From assembly GCF_001263205.1 (NCBI RefSeq), contig NZ_CP012333.1, positions 3,038,001-3,102,000 on the forward strand: a DNA stretch of 64,000 nt. Reading direction: 5' to 3'. The DNA is from Labilithrix luteola. GTDB lineage: Bacteria > Myxococcota_A > Polyangia > Polyangiales > Polyangiaceae. A program made the position numbers and the translations under genes. The notes below the pieces were generated by a model that saw only the letters and a program-made list of their open reading frames with translations, searched no databases and had not been told where the DNA came from. How positions within the stretch are numbered: position 1 is the stretch's first letter; the number at the start of each line of letters is the position of its first letter. Positions 42,563-51,527 of this stretch are shown in pieces.

Positions 42563-45500
42563 TCACTGAGCTCGAGCGGACCTCGACGTCTGCGCGAGAA
42601 CGCGTCGGACGACCTCGGCCGCGGGCCCACTCAGCACGCCACGCTGGACGTCGGCGGAGGCTTGTGAGGCCAGGGCTCGCGCGTCGTCGGGGCGTCCTTC
42701 GCGCAAGGCCAGGTCGGCCCGAACCGCACGAACGAGGACGCTCAGGGGCTCGAGGTCGAGCTTCTCCGCGGCCGATTCGGCCGCCGCGAGGAGAGGCTTG
42801 GCCTTCGCCGGTTCGACCGTGAGGGCGCGAATGCATTGAAGCTCGGCGCGCTTCGGCTCGCCGCCATGCTCTTCGACGAAACGTACGCAGGCCGCGGATG
42901 GCTCCTTCGAGCGCGAAGCGCCGATCCACGCACGCATGACGTGCGCCGCGACGCGAACCCACGCATCCACGTGCGCGTCGCGCGCGAGAGCGGCGAGATC
43001 GCGTTCGGCCGCGTCGACCGAGCCGCCCTGCCAGGCGATCTCCGCTCGGAGGAGCTTGACCTCGCTGAGAAGCCGAGCCGGTGCTCCTTCCACGAAGGGA
43101 TCGAGCAACCCCGCCGCCGCGCCGAACGAACGCTTCGCGACGGCGAGACGTGCCGACGCGAGCCGGTGCGCCGACCGGGTGTGGATGGCGCCGGCGTCCA
43201 TCGCGTCGGCATCGACGTTCGCGTGCGCGAGCTCCGCACCTTCGACGTCGCCGAGGGCGAGCTTCGCGAAGACGATGGCCGCAAAACCGCGCGCCCGCGT
43301 GACACGAATGCGGCCCCAGCGATCGAGCTCGCGAATCGCCTCCTCGTAGAACCCCACCGCCGTGCGGTACTGCCCGCGGTGCGTGGCAACCTCGCCGCGA
43401 TCGTAGAGAGCGCCCACGTATCCCCAGCGATCTTCCATCGAGCGCGTGACTTCGTCGATGACGTCGATGGTTCGTTCGGCATCATCGAGCTTGCCCGCAC
43501 GCAGGCGCGCTTCGAAGAGGACCTGCAAGGCATACGCACGAACCATGACCTCGTTGCTCTCGAGGGCGAGCTCCGATGACAGGATCGCCGACGCCTCGGC
43601 GGCTTCGCGATCGCCTCGTTCGAGCTCGACGGTCGAACGCACCAGGACCGCTCGAGAGCGATCGCCCGGCGTCTTCGCCGCGCGCTCCATGCGTGCCGCA
43701 ATGAGCTCGTTTTCCGCGCCGAGCGTACTGCGCGCGCGTTCGTAGAGAGCCCGCGAGGCACCGCTCCAGTCGCCTGCCTCTTCGAGAATTTCGACCGCAC
43801 GATCGAAGAAACGCAGCGTGTCGGCGATGCAGGAAAGACCGCGCGCCGTCTCTGCCGCCCGAAACAAGAACGGCACGGCCTCGCGCGGGCGACCGCCGTG
43901 CATGAAGTGATCGGCGATGCGCGCGGCATCGCCATTCGTACGCGCGAGGTGCTCGGCCACGAGGGCGTGGACGTGCGTTCGGACCACCGCTGGAATCGAT
44001 TCGCGCACGGCCTCCGCGAGCACGTCGTGCGTGAAGCGGTTCGCCTCCAACACCTGCGCGCGCTCGAGTTCGCTCCACGCGTCAGACAGGTCCATGGGCG
44101 AGCTGCCGAGCACGTGCGCGGCAAGCGCAACGTCAAGCTCCGTACCCGCGAGGGACGCGACACGCGCGAGGCGAACGGCTCCCTCCGAGAGTCGATCGAG
44201 CCTGCGTCGGAAGAGGGCCTTCATGCGATCCGTCACCGGCACGGACGACGCAGCGCTCTCGCCGGAGCTCGCCTCTTCGACGATGGCTCGCACGATCTCG
44301 AGCACGTAGAGCGGATAGCCACGCGACGCCTCGGCGATGGCGTCGGAACGCCCTTCGATGACGGGGAGCTCGAGAGACGCCAGGAGCGCACGCGTCTCGC
44401 TCTCGTCGAGAGGAGCGAGCACGATGCGCGTCACCGCGTCCGACTCGACGGCACGCTCGATATACGCCTGGGGCTCCGCTCGTAGCTCGCCTTCCCGATG
44501 CGCAACCACGGCAAAAATGGGGAGCTCGCCGTACCACGAGCGATGAAGCAGAGACGAGGCGAGCTCGCTGCTGGCACGGTCGACCCACTGCAGATCGTCG
44601 ACCAGGAGCGAACGGACGGACGCCGCGAGAAGCGCCTCTTTCACGGCTTCGAAGAGCCGGAGCTTGTCGGTGTCGGGGCTCGCGGTGATGCCCTCCGTCC
44701 CTGCGAGCTCCGGCAGAACGCGCGCGAGCTCGCCCGAGGCCCATGCTGGCAACGACGAGGGGGCGAACTTCTTCGTGCGAACGAGCGCGCGCAGGGCGCG
44801 TGCGAGCGTGCCGTAGGCGATGCCGGAATCACCGGGGCGCCCTTCGAACACGAGCAGGCTCCCTTTGCTGGTGCAGAAATCGCGAAGGAGCCGTGATTTT
44901 CCGACCCCAGGCTCACCGGAGACGACGACACCTCGTCCCGCCTCGAAGGCTCGTTCGAGCTTGCTCCACTCCTTCCCGCGGCCGATGCGCCGAGGATGCA
45001 AGACGAGCGCTGGCACGTCTTGGGCGATCTTGCGGTGCGGAGCGGCCGTCGGCCGGCCGGCGCGAATGGCCTTCAGCGCCTCGAGCATCGCTTCGCTCGG
45101 GTTCATCCCGAGCTCGCGTGCGAGCGTCTTCTTGCATCGCTCGTACGCTCGCATCGCCGCGGGTGCATCACCCCGCGCGAGCCAGAGGCGCACGACACGC
45201 AGGTGCGCCTGCTCCGAAACGGGATCGGCCGTGACCACCGCCTCCGCCCAACCCAAGGCGTCGTCGAAAGAGCCTTCACGCTCGAACCGCTCGCTCGCCC
45301 CCGTGGCCGTGCGAGACCACGAGCGAAGCAGGGTGGCGCGCGCGGTGCGCAGCCACCCATCGAAGTCCGAGCAGTCGTCGAAGTCGTATCCGGCGAGGAG
45401 ATCGCGATGCTCGCGAGGAGCGTCCGAGCGCGGCCCCTCGTGCGCCTCGAGCAGGAGATCGGCCACGTCGCTCGAGGCTGAACGAAGCGAGAGCACCTCG

Positions 45501-45763
45501 TCTCCCAAGACGAGCGGCGCTCCCACAGCGCGGTGGAGGCGCCGAATGGCCTGAGCGAGATTGTTGCGAGCCGTTCGCTCCTTCGACTCGGGCCACAAAA
45601 GGCCCGCGACACGCGAACGGGCCGTCTCGCCGTCGACCACCAGGAGGGCCAGCATCGCCGCCGTCTTCCGTTCGAGACGCGCGACGTGCTCGGCCCCCGT
45701 CACGCTCGCTCCTCCGAGCAAGGCGAGTCTGATCGTATCGGCGAGTGGAGGGACGGCGACCAA
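42563..45763 (-). CDS. BTAD/AAA-ATPase/TPR transcriptional regulator
   Basis: 1066 residues, TTG start. An N-terminal winged-helix and BTAD (about 10-240: LLGGASVTGAEHVARL, RNNLAQAIRRLHRAVG, AMRAYERCKKTLARELGMNP) precedes a P-loop ATPase: Walker A SGEPGVGKSRLL (about 280), Walker B SLLVDDLQWVDRA (about 390). The rest is helical with TPR-like repeats (about 600-1060). This is the architecture of SARP/AfsR-like and AAA-TPR ('LAL-like') activators, which switch on secondary-metabolite or development genes when ligand and ATP are bound. No obvious target gene cluster adjoins it. Confidence 0.88.
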   Translation of the reverse strand: MVAVPPLADTIRLALLGGASVTGAEHVARLERKTAAMLALLVVDGETARSRVAGLLWPESKERTARNNLAQAIRRLHRAVGAPLVLGDEVLSLRSASSDVADLLLEAHEGPRSDAPREHRDLLAGYDFDDCSDFDGWLRTARATLLRSWSRTATGASERFEREGSFDDALGWAEAVVTADPVSEQAHLRVVRLWLARGDAPAAMRAYERCKKTLARELGMNPSEAMLEALKAIRAGRPTAAPHRKIAQDVPALVLHPRRIGRGKEWSKLERAFEAGRGVVVSGEPGVGKSRLLRDFCTSKGSLLVFEGRPGDSGIAYGTLARALRALVRTKKFAPSSLPAWASGELARVLPELAGTEGITASPDTDKLRLFEAVKEALLAASVRSLLVDDLQWVDRASSELASSLLHRSWYGELPIFAVVAHREGELRAEPQAYIERAVESDAVTRIVLAPLDESETRALLASLELPVIEGRSDAIAEASRGYPLYVLEIVRAIVEEASSGESAASSVPVTDRMKALFRRRLDRLSEGAVRLARVASLAGTELDVALAAHVLGSSPMDLSDAWSELERAQVLEANRFTHDVLAEAVRESIPAVVRTHVHALVAEHLARTNGDAARIADHFMHGGRPREAVPFLFRAAETARGLSCIADTLRFFDRAVEILEEAGDWSGASRALYERARSTLGAENELIAARMERAAKTPGDRSRAVLVRSTVELERGDREAAEASAILSSELALESNEVMVRAYALQVLFEARLRAGKLDDAERTIDVIDEVTRSMEDRWGYVGALYDRGEVATHRGQYRTAVGFYEEAIRELDRWGRIRVTRARGFAAIVFAKLALGDVEGAELAHANVDADAMDAGAIHTRSAHRLASARLAVAKRSFGAAAGLLDPFVEGAPARLLSEVKLLRAEIAWQGGSVDAAERDLAALARDAHVDAWVRVAAHVMRAWIGASRSKEPSAACVRFVEEHGGEPKRAELQCIRALTVEPAKAKPLLAAAESAAEKLDLEPLSVLVRAVRADLALREGRPDDARALASQASADVQRGVLSGPAAEVVRRVLAQTSRSARAQ

Positions 45764-45829
45764 AACGGGCGGAGTCTAGCGCGACCCCGGCCGCGACTCA
45801 CCCGCTAGACGTCATCCAGCGGGGTGACG

Positions 45830-46006
45830 TCAGCGCCCGGTACCGTACGTTTGCACGAGCCGCCATAGGTGGGTGCGGTCGATGCCTGAGAGCTTGGCGG
45901 CGGCCGTCTGATCGTGTCTCGTCTGCGTGGGAAGCTCGGTGAGCTCCCGCCAGCGTCCATGAAGCGTCTTCTTGATTTGCGGCGAGCCTCGTGCGCGATC
46001 GCGTTG
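45830..46006 (-). pseudogene. Remnant of a Fis-type HTH regulator C-terminus
   Basis: The last about 30 codons (TAAAKLSGIDRTHLWRLVQT) have the Fis-family helix-turn-helix found at the end of sigma-54-dependent response regulators. Upstream in the same frame only a short helical stretch (RELTELPTQTRHDQ) remains, with no receiver or AAA+ part. The remnant is thus the tail end of a decayed regulator. It abuts the start of the BTAD regulator gene on the same strand. Confidence 0.5.
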
Positions 46007-46315
46007 CACGCCAGCCGGCTCATCGTGGGCTAGCTCGATCCGTGTCGAGAGCGCGCCCGGCGAAGGCGCGACGTTCATCGTCGAACTGCCCGCCTGACGC
46101 GCGCACGTGCGCACGCACCTGAACGGCGACGCAGCGGGCGGCGCTGACGTCGATGTCGCCAGCCAACCATTTGGTCGGAGGCGCCACCGAGAGTGCGCTG
46201 CAGAAACGCCCCCGAAGTGCGGCTGCTCTTTCACCCTCGAAGGGCATGGTAACGTTCAGCAGTCGCGAAGCTGCCGCTGCCAGGTGGTGAGCAACGCGAC
46301 GTAGGGGCGGGCGGA
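46007..46315. other. Stretch upstream of the 46.3-kb gene
   Basis: About 310 bases with no convincing gene in any frame. Open frames have irregular composition and no domains. It may be further decay of the regulator whose tail lies at 45830-46006. Confidence 0.4.
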
Positions 46316-46903
46316 ATGGGTAGTAGTAGCGACAAGCTGAGGGCGGCCGAACCGCGTGCCCGCCGGACAATCTTCGTCGGCTTCCGCAAGGCGGCCATCC
46401 AGCTCTGGGGCGAACCGGGCCTCGCGGAGATCGGGCAAATCATGCCCGAGGAAGTGCGCGCCGCGACGGTCGACAACGTCGTGGTCGTCGGCGAGTGGCA
46501 GCCCGAGCGCTACGTGATGGCCTGGTATGACGCGGTGATGACCGGCCCTGCGAAGGGGGATCGTGCAGTCTTCACGAAGTTCATCGACCGCATGATGGAC
46601 GCCGGCTTCGGAACGGTGCGGAAGCTCCTTCTACAGCTCGCCAGTCCCGACCAGGTGGCCGCGCAAGCCGCCGACTTGTGGAGGCACGATCACACGCACG
46701 GCGTCCTAACCCCGAAGAAGCTCGACGACCAAACTCAATTGTTCGTGCTGAAGGATCATCCGTACACGACGACCGTCCTCGGCCGCTTCGCCGTCACGGA
46801 GATTTGTCGTTACGCCACCGAGCTGACGCGCGTGAAGAACGTCACCGCGTGGCACGCGATTCACGGCGACGAATTGCACGTGACCGTCAAGTACAGCCGT
46901 TGA
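46316..46903 (+). CDS. Conserved-looking soluble protein, unknown family
   Basis: 195 residues, ATG start. No signal peptide or membrane helix. Helical pattern (FRKAAIQLWGEPGLAEIGQI, YDAVMTGPAKGDRAVFTKFI, DRMMDAGFGTVRKLLLQLAS) followed by a beta-rich end (FVLKDHPYTTTVLGRFAVTE and DELHVTVKYSR). The general plan resembles myxobacterial paralogous families such as DUF2378/TIGR02265, but I cannot confirm it. Stands alone. Confidence 0.68.
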   Translation: MGSSSDKLRAAEPRARRTIFVGFRKAAIQLWGEPGLAEIGQIMPEEVRAATVDNVVVVGEWQPERYVMAWYDAVMTGPAKGDRAVFTKFIDRMMDAGFGTVRKLLLQLASPDQVAAQAADLWRHDHTHGVLTPKKLDDQTQLFVLKDHPYTTTVLGRFAVTEICRYATELTRVKNVTAWHAIHGDELHVTVKYSR

Positions 46904-47090
46904 ACGCGGGCGTCGGGCGTCGGGCCTCTCCGCGGCGCCCCGTCATCCATTCGGGCGACCCGTCGCGAAACGCAACGCGACCGCCCCGCGCCCCGTATTT
47001 TCCCATTCGAGGCTCACAGTCATCCTCGGGTCATCCTGCCGGTCGAACAATGGACGACGTCGATGAGCGTCCAGCCATCTGCGTCTTGCG

Positions 47091-47109
47091 GAGGGAGCGT
47101 TCCTCCCTC
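47091..47109 (+). promoter_or_regulatory. Hairpin just upstream of the beta-helix lipoprotein
   Basis: GAGGGAG-cgttc-CTCCCTC forms a perfect 7-bp stem ending about 20 bases before the GTG start, adjoining the ribosome-binding site AAAGGA. It could influence translation or mRNA stability. No known riboswitch pattern recognised. Confidence 0.35.
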
Positions 47110-47129
47110 TCGATCGAAAGGATTCGTCC

Positions 47130-48557
47130 GTGAATAGAGTGTTTGCTTCGTTCGGCGCCATCATCCTCGCGGCAGCCTTTGCGTCGACGGCCTGCGAAGA
47201 ATCGACCGAAGTCACGCCCAACCCCGCACCCGACGGCGGCGGCAACTTCCCGAGCACCGAGGCAGACGCGAGCGCGCCCGCGATCGACTGCCCCGCGCCG
47301 ACCGGCGGCCCGACGATGCACAAGGACGACGTCGAAGGCGAGCAGGTCTGGACCACCGCGGGCAGCCCGCACATCGTCGAGTACGACGTGAACGTGCGCA
47401 ACGGCGCCAAGCTCACCATCGAGCCGTGCGCCGAGGTTCTCGTGGCGAAGGGCAAACACATTCACGTCGCGTACCCCGGCACGCCCAACATCGGCGGCAC
47501 GCTCATCGCCGAAGGCACGGCCACGAAGCCGATCAAGTTCGGCGGGCGCGACGGCGAGCGCTGGGCCAGCATTCATGTCGTGGCCCCCGGCACGGCGCGC
47601 TTCAAGTACGTCACGTTCGACGGTGGCGGCGGCGGTGACTTCGAAGACAACGCCACGTTGAACATCCTCGGCGACGGCGAGCTTCCGGCCGATCCGCTTC
47701 TCTTCGTCGACCACGTCACGATCAAGAATTCGCTCGGCACCGGCATCTGGATGCAGCGCGGCTCGAACTTCATCGAGGGCTCGACCGATCTCACCATCAC
47801 CGGCTCGGGCGCCGGCGAGAGCCCCTACCCGATCCAGATCGAAGAGCATTCGATCGATCGCCTGCCCGTCGGCAAGTACACCGGCAACAAGATCGACGAG
47901 ATCCTCCTTCGTGCGGTCGGCGCGAGCGATGCCAATGGCCTCGCCCTCGATGCCACGCTTCACGAACGCGGCGTGCCGTACCACATGGGCAAGACCACGC
48001 TCGACTACTTCGTCGTCGGCCCCAAAGACGGCGCACCTACCGCTACGCTCACAATCGAACCAGGTGTCGTCATGAGGTTCGAGGCCGAGACGGCCCTCAA
48101 GGTCCAGGGCTCCGGCGACAAGCCCTCCACCGGGGCCATCCGCGCGCTCGGCACGGCGGAGAAGCCGATCGTCTTCACCTCGGCCTCCGCGTCGCCCAAG
48201 GCGGGCGACTGGCGAGGCCTGTGGTTCGGCGGCATTCCCTCCGACAAGAACAAGCTCGACCACGTTCGCATCGAGTACGCGGGCTTCGACTGCAGCTGCA
48301 TCCTCAACAGCTGCAGCAACATCGGCACGCACAACGGCGCGGTCATCTTCACGGCTCAGCCCGGCAGCGCGTTCATCACCAACTCGGTCTTCAAGGAAGT
48401 CGACGGACACGCCGTGACCGAGGGCTTCGACGGAGCGCTCGTCGACTTCCGCCCGACGAACGACTTCCAGGCCATCACCGGCTGCGTGCAGACTTTGCCG
48501 CGCGTCGTCGTGGGAGCATGCCCCAACCCGAAGCCGGCCTGCGACGGCATGGACTGA
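47130..48557 (+). CDS. Parallel beta-helix lipoprotein
   Basis: 475 residues, GTG start with AAAGGA upstream. Lipobox with Cys22 (STAC). The mature protein shows right-handed beta-helix features: VRNGAKLTIEPCAEVLVAKG, GGTLIAEGTATKPIKFGG, YVTFDGGGGGDF, LTIEPGVVMRFEAETALKVQ, GAIRALGTAEKPIVFTS and HVRIEYAGFDC, i.e. repeated pairs of short strands. Such cell-surface proteins often bind or modify polysaccharides, but no catalytic residues were recognised. Probably secreted or attached to the outer membrane. Confidence 0.82.
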   Translation: MNRVFASFGAIILAAAFASTACEESTEVTPNPAPDGGGNFPSTEADASAPAIDCPAPTGGPTMHKDDVEGEQVWTTAGSPHIVEYDVNVRNGAKLTIEPCAEVLVAKGKHIHVAYPGTPNIGGTLIAEGTATKPIKFGGRDGERWASIHVVAPGTARFKYVTFDGGGGGDFEDNATLNILGDGELPADPLLFVDHVTIKNSLGTGIWMQRGSNFIEGSTDLTITGSGAGESPYPIQIEEHSIDRLPVGKYTGNKIDEILLRAVGASDANGLALDATLHERGVPYHMGKTTLDYFVVGPKDGAPTATLTIEPGVVMRFEAETALKVQGSGDKPSTGAIRALGTAEKPIVFTSASASPKAGDWRGLWFGGIPSDKNKLDHVRIEYAGFDCSCILNSCSNIGTHNGAVIFTAQPGSAFITNSVFKEVDGHAVTEGFDGALVDFRPTNDFQAITGCVQTLPRVVVGACPNPKPACDGMD

Positions 48558-48578
48558 GGTTCGACGAAACCATCCTTC

Positions 48579-48610
48579 GCAGGGGCGTGCTCACGAAAGC
48601 ACGCCCCTGC
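48579..48610. terminator. Perfect 13-bp hairpin after the beta-helix gene
   Basis: GCAGGGGCGTGCT (48579-48591) pairs perfectly with AGCACGCCCCTGC (48598-48610) across a 6-base loop, 22 bases after the stop. No T-run follows, but its place between convergent genes suits termination in both directions. Confidence 0.7.
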
Positions 48611-48707
48611 GTCGTGTGAACGATTCCCGAGATCAACCAGCTCTCGGTGAACGTCTTCACGTGGCTCGCCGCGGAAAAGTGTGCGCTCGAGCCACCGCGC
48701 TAAGGCG

Positions 48708-49622
48708 CTAGTTGGGGACGGGCACTCCGTCGACCCACTTGTAGAAGCCCTCGCCGCTCTTCTTCCCCAGTTTTCCGGCGCGAACCATGGCGCGGAGGAT
48801 GGCGGGCGGGCGGAACTGCTCGCCGATCTCCCGCTGGAGGTGTTCGAGGATGGCGAGGCGGACGTCGAGACCCACGAGGTCGGTCAGCTTGAGCGGCCCC
48901 ATGGGGTGGCGGTAGCCAAGCTCCATACCGCGGTCGATGTCGGTCGCGCTTGCGACGCCCATTTCGAGCATGCGCATCGCCTCGGCGCCGAGGATGACGC
49001 CGAGACGGCTCGTGGCAAAGCCGGGGACGTCGCGAACGACGATGGGCGTTTTGCCCAGGCCGCGTACGAAATCGAGCGACCGCGAGATGGTTTCCTCGCT
49101 GGTGGAGAGACCGCGAACGACTTCGACGAGCTCCATGACCGGAGGCGGGTTGAAGAAGTGGAGGCCCACGGTCCGGTCCGGCACGCCGAGGCGGGCGCCG
49201 AGCTCGGTAATGGACAGCGAGGAGGTGTTGGTGGCGACGAGAGCCTTGGGGGCGAGGACTTCGAGGACCGGCTGCAGGACCTCGAGTTTCAGCTTCATGT
49301 CCTCCGGTACCGCCTCGATGACGACATCGGCACCTGCACACGCGTCACGCGCCGATGTTCCGGCCGACAGCCGGTTGAGCGTCGCCGCCCGCAGATCGTG
49401 GGTGATCTTGCCCTTGGCAACGAGTTTTTCGAGCTGCTCGGCAATCCCCTTAACGGCTTTGATCGCCCGGCCGTCTACAGCATCGAACACGCGGGTCGTA
49501 TGGCCACTGGTGGCGACGACCTGGGCAATCCCCTGACCCATCGTTCCCGTGCCAATGACGGTCACCGTCAGGGACACGGTCGCGGTGCCTGTAGGCGGAT
49601 TTTTCTTCGGATCGGCGCTCAT
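48708..49622 (-). CDS. 3-hydroxybutyryl-CoA dehydrogenase
   Basis: 304 residues from the ATG at 49622 with AAGGAG eight bases upstream. It oxidises 3-hydroxyacyl-CoA with NAD; in reverse, it reduces acetoacetyl-CoA in butyrate or polyester routes. Motifs: NAD-binding VTVIGTGTMGQGIAQVVA, EAVPEDMKLK, LVATNTSSLSITEL and GLHFFNPPPVMELVEVV with the catalytic His in HFF, then the C-terminal GYRHPMGPLKLTDLVGLDVR. Single-domain length is normal for Hbd-type enzymes. The start is divergent from the REC-GGDEF gene, with 57 bases between. Confidence 0.94.
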   Translation of the reverse strand: MSADPKKNPPTGTATVSLTVTVIGTGTMGQGIAQVVATSGHTTRVFDAVDGRAIKAVKGIAEQLEKLVAKGKITHDLRAATLNRLSAGTSARDACAGADVVIEAVPEDMKLKLEVLQPVLEVLAPKALVATNTSSLSITELGARLGVPDRTVGLHFFNPPPVMELVEVVRGLSTSEETISRSLDFVRGLGKTPIVVRDVPGFATSRLGVILGAEAMRMLEMGVASATDIDRGMELGYRHPMGPLKLTDLVGLDVRLAILEHLQREIGEQFRPPAILRAMVRAGKLGKKSGEGFYKWVDGVPVPN

Positions 49623-49679
49623 GGCTACAGCTCCTTTTTGCTTTCTACAGCAGGGCGCGCGAGCATAGTCGAAGTCGAA

Positions 49680-51119
49680 GTGGCGCGGATTCTCTTGGTC
49701 GACGACAGCGCGAGCGCGCGTGCGCTCCTCGGTGTTCGGCTCCGCGATAAGGGGCACGTCATCGAGGAGGTCGCAGACGCCTCGGAAGCCGCCGAAATGG
49801 CTCTGGCCCAGCCGCCGGATGCCGTCGTCACCGATCTTTGGATGCCGGGCATTTCCGGACTGCAGCTTTGCCGGCTTCTCCGTGCGGAGCCCGCGACGGC
49901 GAACGTGCCGGTGGTGCTGCTGACGGCATCGGACGATCGGCGCTCACGCTTCTGGGCACGCCACGCGGGAGCGACCGCGTACGTGACGAAGACCGAGATC
50001 GATCGGCTCATCAACGTCCTCGGCGACGTGACGTCGTCATCGATGACCAAGCCGCCGCCGGCTTCGCATCCGCAGCTCCCGACCCGCGGAAACATCCAGG
50101 AGCGACTCTCGCAGCTGCTCGACGCCTCGCTCTTCGAGTCCACGCTCGCCGGCGAAGTGCGCGCCCTCTCGCAGAGCGCCGAAGAGCTCGAACTCCTCTT
50201 CTCGGATCTCGTCGCGCTCACCTCCGACGTCACCGGCTATCGCTGGATCGCGCTCGCCACGGACGCCGTGTCCGCGCCGCGGGTCAAGAACAAGGTCCGC
50301 CTCTTCATTCACACGCATCAGGAGCAGCGCGAGATCGCAGAGCGCGAAGCACGCGACGCGCTCGAAGTTCCCTTCCCGCCGGAGCGCCGCAAGCCGGAAG
50401 AAGGCGACGCCTTCATCATCGCCGACAAGCGCGCGGCCCAGGCCGAGTGGTCGACGCCCCCCATCGTCCTTCCCGTTCGATTCGGCAGCGTGAACATGGG
50501 TCAGATCGCACTCGCTCCGAGCCGGCGCGGCGCCTCCCACGACGACCGGCGCCTCATGTCGCTGCTCGCGAGCGAGCTCGGTGGTCCGCTCCGCATGACC
50601 GCGCTCGTGGCCGAAGCCCGACGCCTGGCCTCCACCGACACGCTCACCGGCCTCTTGAATCGCCGCGCCTTCATCGAGCGCCTCGACAAAGCGCGCGCCG
50701 CGAGCGAGCGGCAGCTCTTTCCGATCAGCGTGCTGCTCCTCGACGTCGACCACTTCAAGAAGGTCAACGACACGCTCGGCCACGACGCCGGCGACGCCGT
50801 CTTGCAGGGCGTTGCGCGGGTGCTCGCCGGCATGGCGCGCAAGACCGATTTCGTCGCGCGCTGGGGCGGTGAGGAGTTCGTCGTGGCCCTCACGCAAACG
50901 GCGGAGGCGGGCGCCCGCATCGCGGCCGAGCGCGTGCGCCGAGCCATTGCCGAGGCGAAATACCCGCTACCGTCGGGCGAGATTCATCGTGCAACCGCGT
51001 CGGTCGGACTCGCGAGCGCGGAGAACGAGTCGTGGCAGCTCGACGAGCTTCTCCAGCGCGCCGACAAGGCGATGTACTCGGCGAAGCACCGCGGTCGTAA
51101 CCGCGTCGAAACTGCCTAG
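49680..51119 (+). CDS. Response regulator - diguanylate cyclase (REC-GGDEF)
   Basis: 479 residues, GTG start. REC domain at 1-120 with phospho-acceptor Asp52 (VVTDLWMPG), acidic DD near residue 8 and a Thr in LLTASD. A central region (about 140-310) resembles a degenerate GAF domain, with no ligand residues identified. The C-terminal GGDEF domain has an active-looking GGEEF (396-400) and an I-site RxxD (387-390) five residues before it, so c-di-GMP synthesis with product feedback is expected. The sensor kinase is not in the window. Confidence 0.91.
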   Translation: MARILLVDDSASARALLGVRLRDKGHVIEEVADASEAAEMALAQPPDAVVTDLWMPGISGLQLCRLLRAEPATANVPVVLLTASDDRRSRFWARHAGATAYVTKTEIDRLINVLGDVTSSSMTKPPPASHPQLPTRGNIQERLSQLLDASLFESTLAGEVRALSQSAEELELLFSDLVALTSDVTGYRWIALATDAVSAPRVKNKVRLFIHTHQEQREIAEREARDALEVPFPPERRKPEEGDAFIIADKRAAQAEWSTPPIVLPVRFGSVNMGQIALAPSRRGASHDDRRLMSLLASELGGPLRMTALVAEARRLASTDTLTGLLNRRAFIERLDKARAASERQLFPISVLLLDVDHFKKVNDTLGHDAGDAVLQGVARVLAGMARKTDFVARWGGEEFVVALTQTAEAGARIAAERVRRAIAEAKYPLPSGEIHRATASVGLASAENESWQLDELLQRADKAMYSAKHRGRNRVETA

Positions 51120-51121
51120 GG

Positions 51122-51517
51122 TCAGACGCCCCAGATTTCGCCGCGACCGCCGTCGATGGTGATGACGTCGCCCTTCTTCAGCACGACGTCCGCTTGCTCG
51201 GCCGTGGAGTCACGCCAGATCGTCAGCGAGTCACTCGCATAGTCGACGCGAATGGGCCCGCACCATGCGATGCACGGCTTGCCGAGGCTACGCGCCACGA
51301 TGGCGCCGTCGCCAGTGAGACCACCGCGCGTGGTGATGATGCCCGCGGCGACCTGCATGCCCGGAACGTCCTCGGAGGTGGTCTCGATACGAACGAGAAT
51401 GACGGGCTTGCCCGTGGCGGCGAGGGCGATCGCGTCTTCCGAGCGAAAGACGATCGCGCCAGTCGCCTGGCCAGGGCTCGCGCCCATTCCTCGTGCCAGA
51501 AGCTGCTTTCCTTCCAT
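51122..51517 (-). CDS. Stand-alone PEP-utiliser swivelling domain lacking its His
   Basis: 131 residues from the ATG at 51517, 10 bases after the upstream gene. The whole protein matches the swivelling phosphohistidine domain of PPDK, PEP synthase and Enzyme I: GMGASPGQATGAIVF, AAGIITTRGGLT, then GAIVARSLGKPCIAWC. In those enzymes the catalytic motif is GGMTSHAA. Here the same place reads GGLTGDGA, with Asp instead of the phosphorylated His. It has probably become a regulatory or structural module (inference). Confidence 0.78.
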   Translation of the reverse strand: MEGKQLLARGMGASPGQATGAIVFRSEDAIALAATGKPVILVRIETTSEDVPGMQVAAGIITTRGGLTGDGAIVARSLGKPCIAWCGPIRVDYASDSLTIWRDSTAEQADVVLKKGDVITIDGGRGEIWGV

Positions 51518-51527
51518 CGTGCGTTCC

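Noticed and set aside
47031..48410. A 459-codon minus-strand frame over the beta-helix gene
   Set aside because: Low-complexity Arg/Gly/Asp/Glu shadow without motifs.
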